Shown: positions 35,466 to 46,809 of the stretch, piece after piece
How positions within the stretch are numbered: position 1 is the stretch's first letter
Layout: the number at the start of each line of letters is the position of its first letter
DNA from: Hansfordia pulvinata
Lineage: Eukaryota > Ascomycota > Sordariomycetes > Xylariales
Assembly: GCA_006538405.1 (NCBI GenBank)
Contig: BJKQ01000007.1
Coordinates: forward strand, 1,984,001-2,048,000
DNA: 64,000 bases
Direction of reading: 5' to 3'
Notes under the pieces: generated by a model
Databases searched by the model: none
Told to the model about the DNA's origin: nothing
Seen by the model: the letters and a program-made list of their open reading frames with translations, nothing else
Position numbers and translations under genes: made by a program

Positions 35466-38400
35466 GGCGACGCGGGCATCTCGAGGACCGGCGTCAAGTT
35501 TGGAGCGGCGGCTGTCGAGATGGTATCGGCGAGTTGGCGTGGAGGGTGGCGGCGGAAGCGACAACGAGACTGGAGATAGCAACGGCGGCGCGGGGGCAAG
35601 GAAGGACTGGCCAGGCGGACGGCCGGGGGTTTGTCAGGCGGCGGTGGTGAGATAGGCGATGGAAGCCGAGATGAAGGACCTGTCCGGTCGAGCTGCCGGC
35701 GACGGTGGTGGCGGCGGCTGTGGTGTCGCTGGTGTCGCTGGTGGTGCAATGGTTGGGTGGGCTGGCTCGGCTCGAGGCGCGCGTCGATTCCTGCGCAGCA
35801 GCAGCAGCAGCAACAGCCTCCTGCAGGTGTTGGTGGTGGTGGACTTCCGCTTGCCGTACGAGTGCTCGTACTCGCCGCCCCGTAAGCTGGCACGGCTGGC
35901 ACGTTGGCAGCTCCACCCAGCCTGAAAGAAGGTCAAAGCCTCCAGACGCTTCCAGGTTCTCGTGTCCGGCTGATGAGGGAGGCGCATGTACCCTGGTTCG
36001 GGGCCCGCCTGAAGGCTGCCCATGTCCGCCTGCAGTCCAGTATGTTGCCCCCTAGCAGCACTCGAGTTAGCGTGGGTCGGGTACCTTCCTCCACTTGGGC
36101 CTCACCTGCGCCGCTCCCGGCTGGGTCCAATGGACTTCAGTCGAGTGGAGGCCAACCAGGCTCATCCGTGCCTTGTCAGGCCCTGTTGCTTTGGGTGCAT
36201 CATGGCCAGGAGCATGATACTCCACGTATGTAGGCTGCGGTGGCCATCTGGAGGCGTCGTGAACGTTGCATGCGCCGCTTCAGCCCCGTCCGCGAGTGCA
36301 TGGCGCAGCCCGGCCAGCCATCAACCAGAAGCTGATTGCCAGCTCCAAGAACGAAAACCCCCGTCTTCTCGGGTCCCGAGTCAGATCCCGCTGCTACGAG
36401 TGCCTGTGGCACATTCTGCTGGCTTACCGTAGATGGGCGGCCTGATATGGCAGAGCCGGCCCTGTTTACAATGGCCCTTTGCCCGGCCCTGGCAATGACA
36501 TGATCATATCAGCCCGATACGTCGTCGCTTGGATCGTGTCCTGATGTGATCCACAATTTGCGTCCACCATGCTCTCTTCCTTCTTCCCAATCTTGCGGGC
36601 CTTATTTGCAAGTTCCGTGCTGAGGACAGGTGCCTGCCCGCGTCAGTCTGGCAGTCGCCCTCACCGAAGAGTCTCGCTGGGTAATACCACTGTCGGTTCT
36701 GTGACGAGCCAAGCATTTTCGGACGAGATGATGCCACCGCAGTCCCTAGCCTCCCTCACAAAGGGTCTCGAACCCACACAAGTCCAGATACCGCAACTGA
36801 GGTGGCTCGTGGCCCGGCCTTTGCCAATATCAGCCTCCCCGTCGCCGGTTTGGCTTCGTGTCATGACTCTGCCGCAGGCAATCAAAGGGAGCAATGCGTG
36901 ACTTGTGGGCCCTGACAGGACCGTGGAAGCTCGTAGTCGTTGCTGCAACCCATTGCTCTGACGCCTCTTGATAGTTGTCGGCGAGGCTTTCAGTTGCGGA
37001 CGGTGCAACCGAGAAGGACCTTCGAAGCCCGCTGGCGAGAGCTCGCCAGAATCCGGATGTTGTCCCCAACGCTTTCGTGAAATTCTGCCAGCCCAGCAAG
37101 GAACCGCGCCTTGCGTAGCTCCTTGCTTTGCTTGGTGTGGGACTTGACATGATCCTGAAACTCGTCGATGAATGCCGGGATTCCGCGATTCCATAGGTCG
37201 CATGAAAAACGTCAGTTGTCGGGCGGGCTGGAGAAGCCCTCTACGGTAGTGCGGCGTTCTGCTCGTCGCTCGTTGCGGGTCACTTCATGAGCCTGAAGCA
37301 GGACCTCTCATCTCTTTCTGGCGACGAAGACAGTCCCGACGTGCTTCATGGGAGGATCCTTGGGCCCGACTTAAGCTCCGCGAGGATCATGTCAAGATGG
37401 CTGAGAGGATGGAACTGTCATCTGAGTCCATCGGCCTCTGCGAGGTGCTATTTGGACCTCTCGAGAACAGCTGGTGTCATACAGGGAACTGTACGTGGGG
37501 AAGGAGCTTGCATCAACAAACATGGAGAGGGTCATGTGTGGGTCTTGACAGCAGTGGTGCACATGTCTGCGGAGCTGTTGGATTGGTAGGTAATTGGTGA
37601 CGATTCCCGAGGATAACGGCCTCTGATGTCCCAAGCCGTCGTCCGCCTGGGAGTGGTGGCTGAAGAGAAGACAACGTATGACACGAGATGCGGCGTCGTT
37701 GTCGTTGGACGGAGGACCAATCAATGGTCATGGGGTGATAGTGTACGCCCAAGGTTTGCTTCTGGACACGGCAGTGCGTCGTGCGTCGTGCGACGGCAGT
37801 ATAACGAGGGTCTGAATGAAATCCCTTGCATCATCGGCGATCCTGCGGTTGGGTGGTCGGTAGTGAGGCTACTGAGTTCAGCATCGCAGCCGGTCCGGGC
37901 GGGAAGCTGTCGGAAGTGGTGCTCATCTGGGCGGTCGGGGGGGGGGGGGGGGGCTGCTCATGGAATCGAAGCTGGAGCAGACACAGGCCGGAGACGTGCA
38001 AATGTCGGTGGTTGTGATAAGCAATGGTCCCTTTTGACAGTGAAATGGGCGTCGTCTGGCTGCCGATGGTCGGGGTAGGTGGGTGGGTGGATGGATGGAT
38101 GTGGGTGGGAAGATGCGAGGGCGGGTGAGGACGGCAAGATGGCGCGTTTACCGCTCAGAGGTCTGGCAGTGGAGGTGAGTACTCGTACCCGTTGGTTCGT
38201 TTAGGGACTGGGCCTGGGACGGCATCCGACACCGCTGAAGCCGCCCATCTATGGAAGGTGGGTTGGGTTGGTGCACCTCGAAGGTAGGCACCTAGGTACG
38301 TACTGAAGATACGGTAGTCTCAATACGGGGCACAGGTATGGACACTCCGACGGGAGTGTGACGACATACGGAATGTCTTACGGTACCGAAATGGTATACG

Positions 38401-38626
38401 GCTCGCTGGCTCCGTTCCGAGTTGACTGCGTTCATGTCCGACATTGATGCCAACATTCAACATTAGAGAGAACCAACCTGTGAAGCACCAACTTTGCGAG
38501 GTTCTAGCCAGAACTGGGAAATCACTCGTATGCTACCCTAGACATCATTGGTAAGATCCTCGTATAAATTACTAACTCGAGTCTTCTCAGGCGCTCGGCT
38601 CATCAGATGTAATCAACAGATAGTGG
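35466..38626. other. 3.2 kb intergenic region
   Basis: Left part is the Ctk1 promoter; right part lies 3' of the secreted orphan gene. It holds a near-palindrome at 35856-35871, a 17-base G run at 37937, and motif copies at 38178 and 38283. No gene recognised. Confidence 0.5.
37937..37953. repeat. G17 homopolymer
   Basis: Seventeen consecutive G on the plus strand in non-coding DNA. The length is likely unreliable in sequencing. Confidence 0.9.
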
Positions 38627-39613
38627 TCACTTTCTCGACGCCTTTATGCCCACTTTCAGCGTGCCAATCCTCTGGAGCTCGTCCTTCTGCATGCCGCGGA
38701 ACGCAGTCAAGTACTTGTGCGGGAGCCGGGCCGCGAGCGGCTCGTCCACGCGGTAGAGCTCCACGGAGAACGCGTCCGCCAGGCCCCAGGCCTGCCACGC
38801 GCCCAGCAGGTGGCGGACCACCAGCTCGCGGTGCTCCGCGGCGACCGAGCCGAGCTTCCGGTGGTCCCCGCCGTTGCCGCCGCCGTCGTCGTCGTCGTCG
38901 TCCTCCTCCTCCTCCTCCTCCTCCTCCTCCTCTTCTTCGAACTCCGCGCTGACGGTCACCGTGGCGATGTAGTAGTGTGTTTTCCGGCTCGGGTACGTCA
39001 CCCTCAGGTCCGACGACGTGGAGAACCGCTGCTCCCCGTTGCTCCCCGCCGCGCCCCACGCCGAAGCGGCGTCTCGGGCCACGGCCCCCCTGTGCCGCCT
39101 CCAGAAGGTCATCTCCTTCGCGGCCGCCCGGCCGAAGATGCCGATGGCCCCCGCGACGCCCGGCAGGCCGCCGAGGCCCCCTCCTCCTATTCCTCCTCCT
39201 CCTCCCCCGCCGCGCGGGGGCCCGGAGGAGGAGCGGAGCGGCTTGCCCTCCCGCGCTGCGTCGTCCCGCATCTCGGCCTGCTGCCAGGCCCACTGGTCCT
39301 CGCGGTTCTTGATCCGCAGGAACCTCTCCTCGACCTCCCCGCTGGCCCCGGCCGGCCGCACCACGTCGGGCCCCACGAACGCGTACTGCGGCGCGCCCGG
39401 CAGCGTCACGAGCAGCCTGTGCCGCCCCGGCGTCGGCTGCCCCTCCGGGAGCCGGGTCGCGCCGACGTTGGGGAATGCGACTGCTGGGCGGTCGCCAAGG
39501 TGCGCGGCGGCGGCGGCGGTTGGGAGCGCGGACGCGACAAGCAGGAGTGTCGCTGCTGCTGCTGCTGCGGCGGCGGCGGCGGCGGCGGCGGCAGCGCTAT
39601 GAAAGGGATGCAT
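38627..39613 (-). CDS. secreted orphan protein with Ala, Gly and Glu/Asp homopolymer tracts
   Basis: A single exon of 328 residues from the ATG at 39613; the frame stays open further upstream, with no ATG context I trust. The N-terminus MHPFHS followed by a long Ala run and LLLVASALPTAA looks like a signal peptide, so export is inferred. The body has a Gly tract (GGGGGGGIGGGGLGG) and a run of 14 Glu followed by six Asp. Between them is ordinary, apparently folded sequence (YIATVTVSAEF, LVVRHLLGAWQAWGLADAFS, LPHKYLTAFRGMQKDEL). Each tract is encoded by a near-pure trinucleotide repeat (GCN, GGN, GAG/GAC), so lengths probably vary between strains. I do not recognise the family and assign no function. 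Its ATG faces the next gene's across a divergent 1.06 kb spacer. Confidence 0.6.
   Translation of the reverse strand: MHPFHSAAAAAAAAAAAAAAATLLLVASALPTAAAAAHLGDRPAVAFPNVGATRLPEGQPTPGRHRLLVTLPGAPQYAFVGPDVVRPAGASGEVEERFLRIKNREDQWAWQQAEMRDDAAREGKPLRSSSGPPRGGGGGGGIGGGGLGGLPGVAGAIGIFGRAAAKEMTFWRRHRGAVARDAASAWGAAGSNGEQRFSTSSDLRVTYPSRKTHYYIATVTVSAEFEEEEEEEEEEEEDDDDDDGGGNGGDHRKLGSVAAEHRELVVRHLLGAWQAWGLADAFSVELYRVDEPLAARLPHKYLTAFRGMQKDELQRIGTLKVGIKASRK
38881..38940. repeat. trinucleotide repeats encoding the Asp/Glu run
   Basis: A GTC run followed by a TCC/TTC run on the plus strand; on the coding strand these are GAG/GAA and GAC codons. Confidence 0.85.
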
Positions 39614-40676
39614 CTGCCCTTTGTTGCTGCGAGAAGGTCTTGTGGAGGGCACAATGTAGCTCCGGGGATGTGTGCCTAGATTCTCGCAAGGGGCAGCGCA
39701 GCTTGACCGCAGAGGGGCTGCGTTCCAAAAGGTAAGACGGCGCAGATCAGATCTGGATAAGAAAAAATCTGTCTCCAAGGCCACAGCAGCAGAGTGGCCT
39801 TTTAATACTGCGGGCTATACATGTTCTTTCTTTTTGGCACACGTCCATTTGCAGTGGCGGGAGTGCTGATCAAGGTGGCTGCTGCTCCTGAGTCAGCGAA
39901 TTACAAAGAGTGTGGCGTGGCAGTTGGTACGCGGTGGTGTGGTGTGTATGACTTGTGCGCATGATGTAAGTACCATCTATAGGGTCGCGTCCAGAGAGGT
40001 CGTCGCGTCGTCATGTAGCTTACAGTGAAGACACAGACAGGGCAAGAAGAAGTATTGCCACAACAAGAGACGTGCCTCAGAGCTGGGTTGTGTCCGACGA
40101 CCGCGTACTGTGTCAGCCCAGGCAGTCTTGAGTTGTCGGGGTTCTGGGCCAGGTAAGGAGGTGAACTCATCATTGACCGACATGAAGCTGTAGCCGGTCG
40201 CGACATTTGTCAGAACTTTTGCATAGCTAGAACAGAGTGGCGACTGATCTCCCGCCTTTCCGCTTTCCTCTTTCTGTCATTCACGATTAAGCTCGAAAAT
40301 CTGCAAAGTTCCCTGCTGCGTAACCGGTAGCCGGGCCTCGCTTCTGGTGGCAAGAGGCTGAGCTTGCGACCTTTATGGCTTAGAGGGTTCGCTTGAAGGT
40401 CTATTACGGGGGGCAATAGAGGCCATTGGTGTGCATTATGCTGTTATGATTAGTAACAGGACTTCACGGCTCCGAATCTGGGCATCTGTCTATCCGTGGT
40501 CTCTTCAGACTGGACTGCTCTGCGGGTAGTATATAAAATGCGTAGGACTCGGAGGTAGCTAAGCACTCTCTCTTCTGCGACGGATCACTCATATGTCCGA
40601 GCTTCATGGTAACTTGCTCCCCCGTGTCTTTCATGCGGGAGACGAGCCGCCGGCAGCACTACACTTGATCAACGAC
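39614..40676. other. divergent promoter region of two secreted-protein genes
   Basis: No gene seen. It contains the TATA box of the right-hand gene. Confidence 0.5.
40532..40538 (+). promoter_or_regulatory. TATA box of small secreted protein gene
   Basis: TATAAAA 145 bp upstream of the ATG at 40677, on the coding strand. It suits a regulated, highly expressed gene. Confidence 0.5.
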
Positions 40677-41398
40677 ATGTATCTTCTCGAATGCTCCGCC
40701 TTGATTCTGGCGGCGGTCACCGCCAGCGCCTTTGCATGGGGAGCGCACGCGGGTGTCGTCGAGAAGAGAGAAACGAAAATCATCCAACAGGGTCGATGGG
40801 ACTACGGCACACACGGCGATGTGCTCTTTACCGACGGCCTATCGGACTGCACGGGCATTGCCATCGCCGGAAGCTACGCCGTCCCTGAGCCGGGTCAGAA
40901 AGTCAAGTTCGAAGCCCACGTGTATGCTGGCGAGTCCCGCCGACCTTACAAGACCTTTGAGAAGAACGGTATGCCGTGTCCCGCAACACCCGCCAAGGGT
41001 GCGCCTCTCGCAGCGGACGTTGATGCTGACTTGCTACTCTCACGATAGTCAAGGCTGCGGTCAGGGGAGGCTTCAGACTTGAGCAGGTCATGGTGGTCTA
41101 TGCGGACCCAGGAAGCTTGCTGACGACCTCGTCGCTCCGACTCGTGAGCACAGCCGAGAGAGTGGACGAAGCACGACATCGAGACGCCTGGAACCGGGAC
41201 TTGTTCGAAAAGGTGGAAGCGCTGGCACAAGGTAAGCGCTCTTGGTGGTTTCGCTTGCAGGCAAACGAGATGGATGCATATTGACCGCATTCAGGTGTCC
41301 GAATACAGTACCTGAGCCACTCTGTTGACAGGCCCTGGAGACTGATGATCAACGGTGAGAACCAGATCTTGCATGGGTGGAGCGGCCGATCCACGTAG
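40677..41398 (+). CDS. small secreted protein, possible CNF1/YfiH-fold Cys-His hydrolase
   Basis: Exons 40677..40968, 41049..41231 and 41295..41398 give 192 residues in frame. Residues 1-25 form a signal peptide (MYLLECSALILAAVTASAFA and on). A dibasic KR at 30-31 could be a Kex2 processing site. The mature part contains GDVLFTDGLSDCTGIAIAGS and KFEAHVYAGE. A Cys (58) in a G-L-S-x-C-T context followed about 23 residues later by His (81) recalls the Cys/His pair of the CNF1/YfiH-like and CheD cysteine-hydrolase fold; this is a weak inference from spacing only. The second and third exons are ordinary mixed sequence (DRPWRLMING near the end). For exon 2 to 3, the CAG at 41260 would leave a 29-nt intron, too short, so the next CAG (41294) was used. 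An effector-type or host-interaction role is possible but unproven. An upstream in-frame start at 40593 would bury the signal peptide. Confidence 0.65.
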
Positions 41399-41718
41399 AA
41401 GAAGAAGTCTTGTACATGATGTGATGGTTTACAGAAGATGGGCTGGCACGGGCGGTTGGACGCCCAATGGGCGTGGAATCGGCATGGACCCAGCGTCCGT
41501 CTGTCTGTCTGTCTGCAAGGAGGCACTCGAGACGAGACGGCAAGGCAGCAATGCCATGTGCTGTCCGAGAATTGGGATATTCCATGCTTGTATTCTTTAT
41601 CAGAGCCAACTCCTTCGCAGAGACTGGCGTCTGACTACATGTAAGTACATACCTAGTATATGTAAGCTAAGGTAAGGTAGTTAAGGTTCGATCGTGAGCT
41701 GCCGACGACGACGGCCTC

Positions 41719-41796
41719 TACGTCTACGTCTACGCCTACGTTCACGGGGGCCTCCTTGTACGCCTACTCGTACGTCTACGTCTACGGGGGGCCTCC
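41719..41796. repeat. imperfect direct duplication of ACGTCTACG..GGGGGCCTCC
   Basis: ACGTCTACGTCTACG followed by GGGGGCCTCC occurs twice with a short spacer, together with CTAC/GTCTAC simple repeats. Confidence 0.6.
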
Positions 41797-42477
41797 CTAT
41801 GGTGACCCCTGTTTCGGATGGTGACGACGATTGGCCCCCAATCGCCGGAATGGGGTTGCATCGCGCCGGCGGCGGCGTGTCTGACAGGGGTCGATGCCTC
41901 GAATATTCCGTTAACCCGTTTACCGAAGCCTGTGTCCTGTGAACATGAGACCTATTTGGATCATCGGCTACCTATCTATGTACGCGTAAGGTCGGTACCG
42001 TACTTGAGCTATTGGATCCGCTTGCCTCACTTTGCCTAGGTACCTTACCTAGCGAGTCCCCTTGGAGTTGTCCGCCTTCCATCAATGCATGTTGTTCACG
42101 TCAACAATGGCTCTGTTGGGACACGTCTTCATCCAAGCCAGACGACCCGACTGTGCTGAGTGCCACAGCCTCCACTACCGAAAGCCCGCAGACAGAGACA
42201 CGCTGACAGACAGGGGGAGGCCAAGCACAAGGGCAGGCCTCACGAGGTCCGTAATATTCGTAGCGTCTGGTTTGATCGCCCGCCAGCTTCGAGAAAGCCC
42301 ACAAGCCCCATGTCTGCTGACCCCTGTCCTGTCTGGATGAGTGCCAAAAGTCGCCGGTACCCCTGTCGCCGATAACCACCAAAAAAAAAAAACCAATAAG
42401 ACGAAGAGAGACAGACGAAACCCGCCCGCGTTCCATCTTTGCCTCATCTGGCCCGCCACTCGGCGCATTCTGACACT

Positions 42478-42500
42478 CCCCCCCCCCCCCCCCCCCCCCC
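42478..42500. repeat. C23 homopolymer
   Basis: Twenty-three consecutive C on the plus strand in non-coding DNA, one of two long G/C homopolymers in the window. Confidence 0.9.
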
Positions 42501-43780
42501 AATCTCAGGCGGGGGTCGTTACTGACTTGGGTACCCGTACGGACTCTCATCAAAATTCCGTCATGCGTCAGTCGACTACGATGGGCGTCTGGGAAAAGCC
42601 GGGTCGAGCTGAGGTTCTGGGGGGCCTTTCTTGCCGCCCACTTTCCCTGGCTGGTATACTACTCGACATAGCAGCAGATCTCGGGAAAGAGAAGGAGGGA
42701 ACTCCGTCAATGTATTTCTCAGTGGGACTGAGTGGTCCTCAACCCTGAGGCAGCAGTGCGCTGGGAGATATTGGATGCCCCGTGGCTCTTATGACTACGT
42801 CTGCCGAGAGGTTGGCATTCTTCTGGCCCGCGCAGGGCTGTCTTTCTCTGTCTTTTCTCTGTCTTTCCCAATCCCGTGCGAGTTGCGGCTCCGGCCCTCC
42901 CTGGCCCGGACTGAAGCAAGCTCACGGCTCCAGACCTACGTAGCACCGGTGATAGACAACCTTGCCCGCAGCTTGTTGCAGGGTCGTCGGAGGGGCTCGA
43001 CTCGGGAACTCGTCGTGCCGCGCGCGCGAGCTTCGTGGGGCTAACGCCGACACGTGTGAAGCCCCTCCCCCTCTCTTTGAAGGGGGGAGGCGAGGCGGCG
43101 GTAGACAGGCACTCGAGAGCCCAGCGGGCGAGTTCTGGACCCCTTCTTCCCACAGCGCACGCACGCGCGAGATCGGGGTGAGGCAGAAGAACTGCCGCCG
43201 TAGGCCTGCCTAGGTCTCGTGCCGCCGCCGAGGCTCTACTGTGGTGTGGCCCGTATTCATACTCGAAGGGTGGTTGGCTGACTGCCTAGCTGACTGATGA
43301 CTGCTGTTTTTTTCCTTTCGTTTGCTCTGTCTCTGTTCCTCTCACCTCCTCCTCCTCCTCCTCCTTTTTTCTTGGCTGCGCCTGCTGGCTCAGGAACAGT
43401 TTCGCCTTTCGACGCTCGAGCTGGCTCGACGACCACTCTTTTACTGCGCAGTCCATCTCCTCGTGTCTCGTTTCCTTCTCTTCTCCAGACAGCATTTCCC
43501 CCTTGGCGGCCAAGCTTTCTTCTGCTCTGATCTGCTCATCCAATAGCAACGGAACGGCCAAAGCGGGTTCAGAGGCGGTCAACCCCGTCTCTGCCAGATG
43601 ATCTGAAAACAGGACACATACCCTCCCCTCTCAAGGCTCCAAGCTTCCTTCCCCTACTACTATTCTTCTCCTCCTTCGTCTTCTTCTTCTTTCTCCTCCT
43701 TTCCCGCGCACCGCAGTCAGCTCACGAGTTGCCAGCATCGACAACGTGTCGGGCGGCCGGCCAGTCGGCGGGATTCGGAT

Positions 43781-43820
43781 ATGGATGGCTTCCAGCCTCT
43801 CAACCGCGCCTCGGCCGCAG

Positions 43821-43851
<31 letters not shown>

Positions 43852-46809
43852 CCGCAACTTCACCCTCATGGGCAACGGCACGACGCTTCTCCAGACCGAA
43901 GCCGGCAACTCCACCTTCATGGTCATCAACCAGTTCACCTTCCTGGCCAACAAATCGATACGGACGTCGACGATCATCCTCGCGGCGTTCAACACGGTCG
44001 CCGCGTTCGCCACGGCGGCGGGCATACTATTCGACTGCTATGTCGTGGCCAAGCGGAGCCAGACCCAAAAGGATGCGGGAGAACGGTGCGTTTGTCTGAA
44101 GCCAACAAGACGAGACGTGATGAGACAGGACAAGACAAGACGAGAGATGCTCTGAAGGTGGAAAGACTTGCTGCACTGCTGGAAACGGGCACACACACAC
44201 ACACGCACGCACGCACGCACGCACGCACGCACGTTGGGTATTCAACCTGGGCTAACACGTGGAACGGCAGACACAGAGTCGGCATCTTCTCCGGCGTGGG
44301 CGGCGCGGAGACGTACGCCCTCGTCCTCTCGCTGGCCATCACAGTGCAAGGCATCGTCTTTGCAGGCGTCCAGGCCCGCGGCCTCGACGGCTTGTTCGTG
44401 TCCGACTGCGCCTCCGTATCGCAGCTCATGTGGCCAAGTAAGTTGATTCAGTTTGCTTGTATCCTACGTGGTACCTACCGTCTCTTACGGATGGACTTCA
44501 GATACTTGTCCTTACCTCAAGTGTTCCTTCCCAGAACCCAACACCATGCTCCAATGTCCCTTCCATCACTTTACTCGATTACATGTCCATTAGATACATG
44601 GAGGGTATATGAGTTTAGGTGCCCGTCGAAGAGAAGGTTCCCGTTGCTTCCATGTCCCACTGAGGTCAGGCCCGGGCTGTCTCTACATACCTTACAAACC
44701 TATATGTAGATTCCCTGATGTACCTTACCTAATGTACTTGGCTCAACTCGACAACTACCTCATCTCCCCTCCACTGCTGACGTTTGCTTATTCGCCCCCC
44801 GCCAGCCATCTTCATCGTCCCCTTCATCCAGTTCGTCTTTGGCATCGAGACGGCGCTCCGCGGCCTCAAGGCGAAGCCCTTCCCACCCCGCGGTCGATGG
44901 AGCGCCCGGGTCTGTCTGGTCGTCGTCGGGCTGATGCTGCTGGTGACGGGCTTGACGGGCGTCGCGATCCGGGCCCCGGAGCTGTGCTTCGCTTCGCTGT
45001 TCTGGTTCGTCGCCAAGTGGTCCGAGGGCGCCTTTGTCGTCTTCCTCGTCATCGCCCTTGCGCTGCTGCTGTGCGCCATCTCCATCTTCGTCCGGCTGTC
45101 CCGCAACGCCGCCATCGACCATGCTGAGCGCGTCGCCGCCTCGAGGATGATTTACTACCTGGCCGTGGCCGTGGCCTCGAACGTGAGTACAACCACCTTA
45201 TCCAGACCACCGTCGCCACACGTCTCCAACACGAGCTGATCAGAACATGGTTAAATCAATAAAACAGGCCCTCACGGTCCCCTTCTTCCTTCACCTCAGC
45301 TTCGCGGGCCCCTCGTCGTCTTCTTCCTCCACTAGCACCGACTCAGACATGGAGATCCAGCTGTCGTCGGTAGCCAGCGTCGTGGCCAACCTGTCAGGCC
45401 TCATGACCGGCGGCCTGTACCTTTTCTTGCGCTCAAGCACCATATCCATCGTCGGCGGCCCCCGGGGTAGCGCCACATCGTCCACAACGACGACGACGAT
45501 GCGGCGCACCAGTATGCTTGATGTTGAGGAAGGCGCCACGCTAAAGTACAGCAATCCATCAGCCGGCGCAGCGAGAAAAAACATCAAAAGTCAGGATAGC
45601 AGTCTTTACAGCCTCAAATTCACAAACGGCGGCGGCGGCAATAATGACGAAGAGCTGGGTGTCGAGCTTCGGGAGGCAAAAAAGCCAATAGAAGGAAACT
45701 CTCAAGCCGGCGCATCCCCCTTGATCAACCCTCTACGCTCGCACGCAGCGGTGGACGCCAGCACGACCACTATCGCTGTTGATGCAGGGACAACACAGAC
45801 CGAAACGACGGCGACAACTTCACCAGCGATACCCCAACTCGCTACCCTAAAAAGGCCAACGGCACCAACCACCACCACCACAACAACAGGCAACTTCTCC
45901 CGCTTCCCCCTGGCAAGAAGACTCTCTCTGTTCCCGAGCGTCCCCCGCCGCTCCTCACCGCCGCCACGGCCTATCGAGAACACGGTGCCGATGCCGCAGT
46001 CAAAACACGACCGAGGTGGTCCAAGCATCTCGAGACCACCGCCTCCTCCCTCTCCCACTTCCCCTGCACATCGGAATCCATTCGCCGACTTCATCGGTAA
46101 CGATACGGAGTCATCCAGCATGTTGCTCAAACCCCCGCCGACTCTATCAAGTCTCGGCCACAGCCACGGCTACGGGCATCGGCGCGAGTCATCCCTGGCG
46201 TCCTCGGCCACGGTGCAGATCGGCCTGAGGCTGTCCAACGCCAACGACTTCCCAGCAGCGACGGCGGTCACGGCGGATGCGAGGACGGGCCCCCCCGCTA
46301 GATCCGGCCTGCTGCCACGCACCGCGGCCGCCGTCGCTGTGGGGCCGAGCCCGCTCTTCGTGTCTCAGCGGGCAGACAATAACACTGCCGTCAGCTACTT
46401 TCCAGAGAGCAGGGGCAGCGGATTGAGTAAGACGGCTTATCAAGCTACTGGCAGCGCGGACTTTGGCGCCCGCCTGGCAGGGAAGAGAGCAAAGGGAGAG
46501 GAACAAGAACATGGGCAAAAGGAAGAGGAGGAGGACACCACAACGCTGAGCCCCATGACGTACGACCCAGCCAGCCCGCGCAGCAGGGGTGACTTCGCCA
46601 CAAGTGCCACCACCACCACCAAGGGGAAGATCACCAGCCCTCGGGGTGTCGGGTTCAGCGCGCCGCCCCGCCGCAGCTCAGGCGGAAGCCCCTTCGTGCC
46701 GAACGACGCGCCTGTGCCCGCACCGCTGCGCGTCCCTAGCAATACCGACAAGACAAGCCAGAGAGCACCCCCTATCTCGAGCCGCGGCGAGGAGGGCGAG
46801 TGGTTCTGA
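43781..46809 (+). CDS. seven-helix membrane protein with long disordered tail
   Basis: Exons 43781..44085, 44271..44437, 44806..45182 and 45268..46809 give 796 residues in frame. The N-terminus (about 65 residues) has a Q9 tract and N-glycosylation sequons (NFT, NGT, NST), suggesting it faces outside. Seven hydrophobic segments follow: IILAAFNTVAAFATAAGIL, YALVLSLAITVQGIVFAG, IFIVPFIQFVFGIETAL, CLVVVGLMLLVTGLTGVAI, the ASLFWF-VFLVIALALLL region, MIYYLAVAVASNALTVPFF, and SVASVVANLSGLMTGGLYL. The remaining 430 residues form a Ser/Thr/Pro-rich, likely cytosolic tail. The topology (outside N-terminus, seven helices, long inside tail) is GPCR-like, but no CFEM domain (as in many Pth11 receptors) and no known receptor signature was seen. 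The ligand and class are unknown. The first intron carries a CA/CGCA microsatellite. Confidence 0.8.
44190..44233. repeat. (CA)n(CGCA)n microsatellite in intron 1
   Basis: CA units followed by CGCA units, wholly within intron 1 (44086-44270) of the 7TM gene. Confidence 0.9.

Larger units (their letters stand above)
41399..43780. other. 2.4 kb intergenic region
   Basis: Contains a short imperfect duplication (41719-41796), TACCTAGG motifs (42033-42055), a C23 run, and pyrimidine-rich leader sequence (43300-43710) before the 7TM gene. No gene recognised. Confidence 0.5.

Noticed and set aside
36764..36774. tRNA B-box-like GGTTCGAGACC (minus strand)
   Set aside because: The flanking sequence does not form a T-stem or acceptor stem and no A-box sits at the right distance.
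38717..39679. 320-codon frame opposite the secreted orphan
   Set aside because: Mirror of trinucleotide repeats; the minus-strand frame has a signal peptide and ordered segments.
41232..41260. 29-nt intron in the small secreted protein gene
   Set aside because: Shorter than fungal introns normally allow; the next CAG gives a 63-nt intron and a full in-frame ending.
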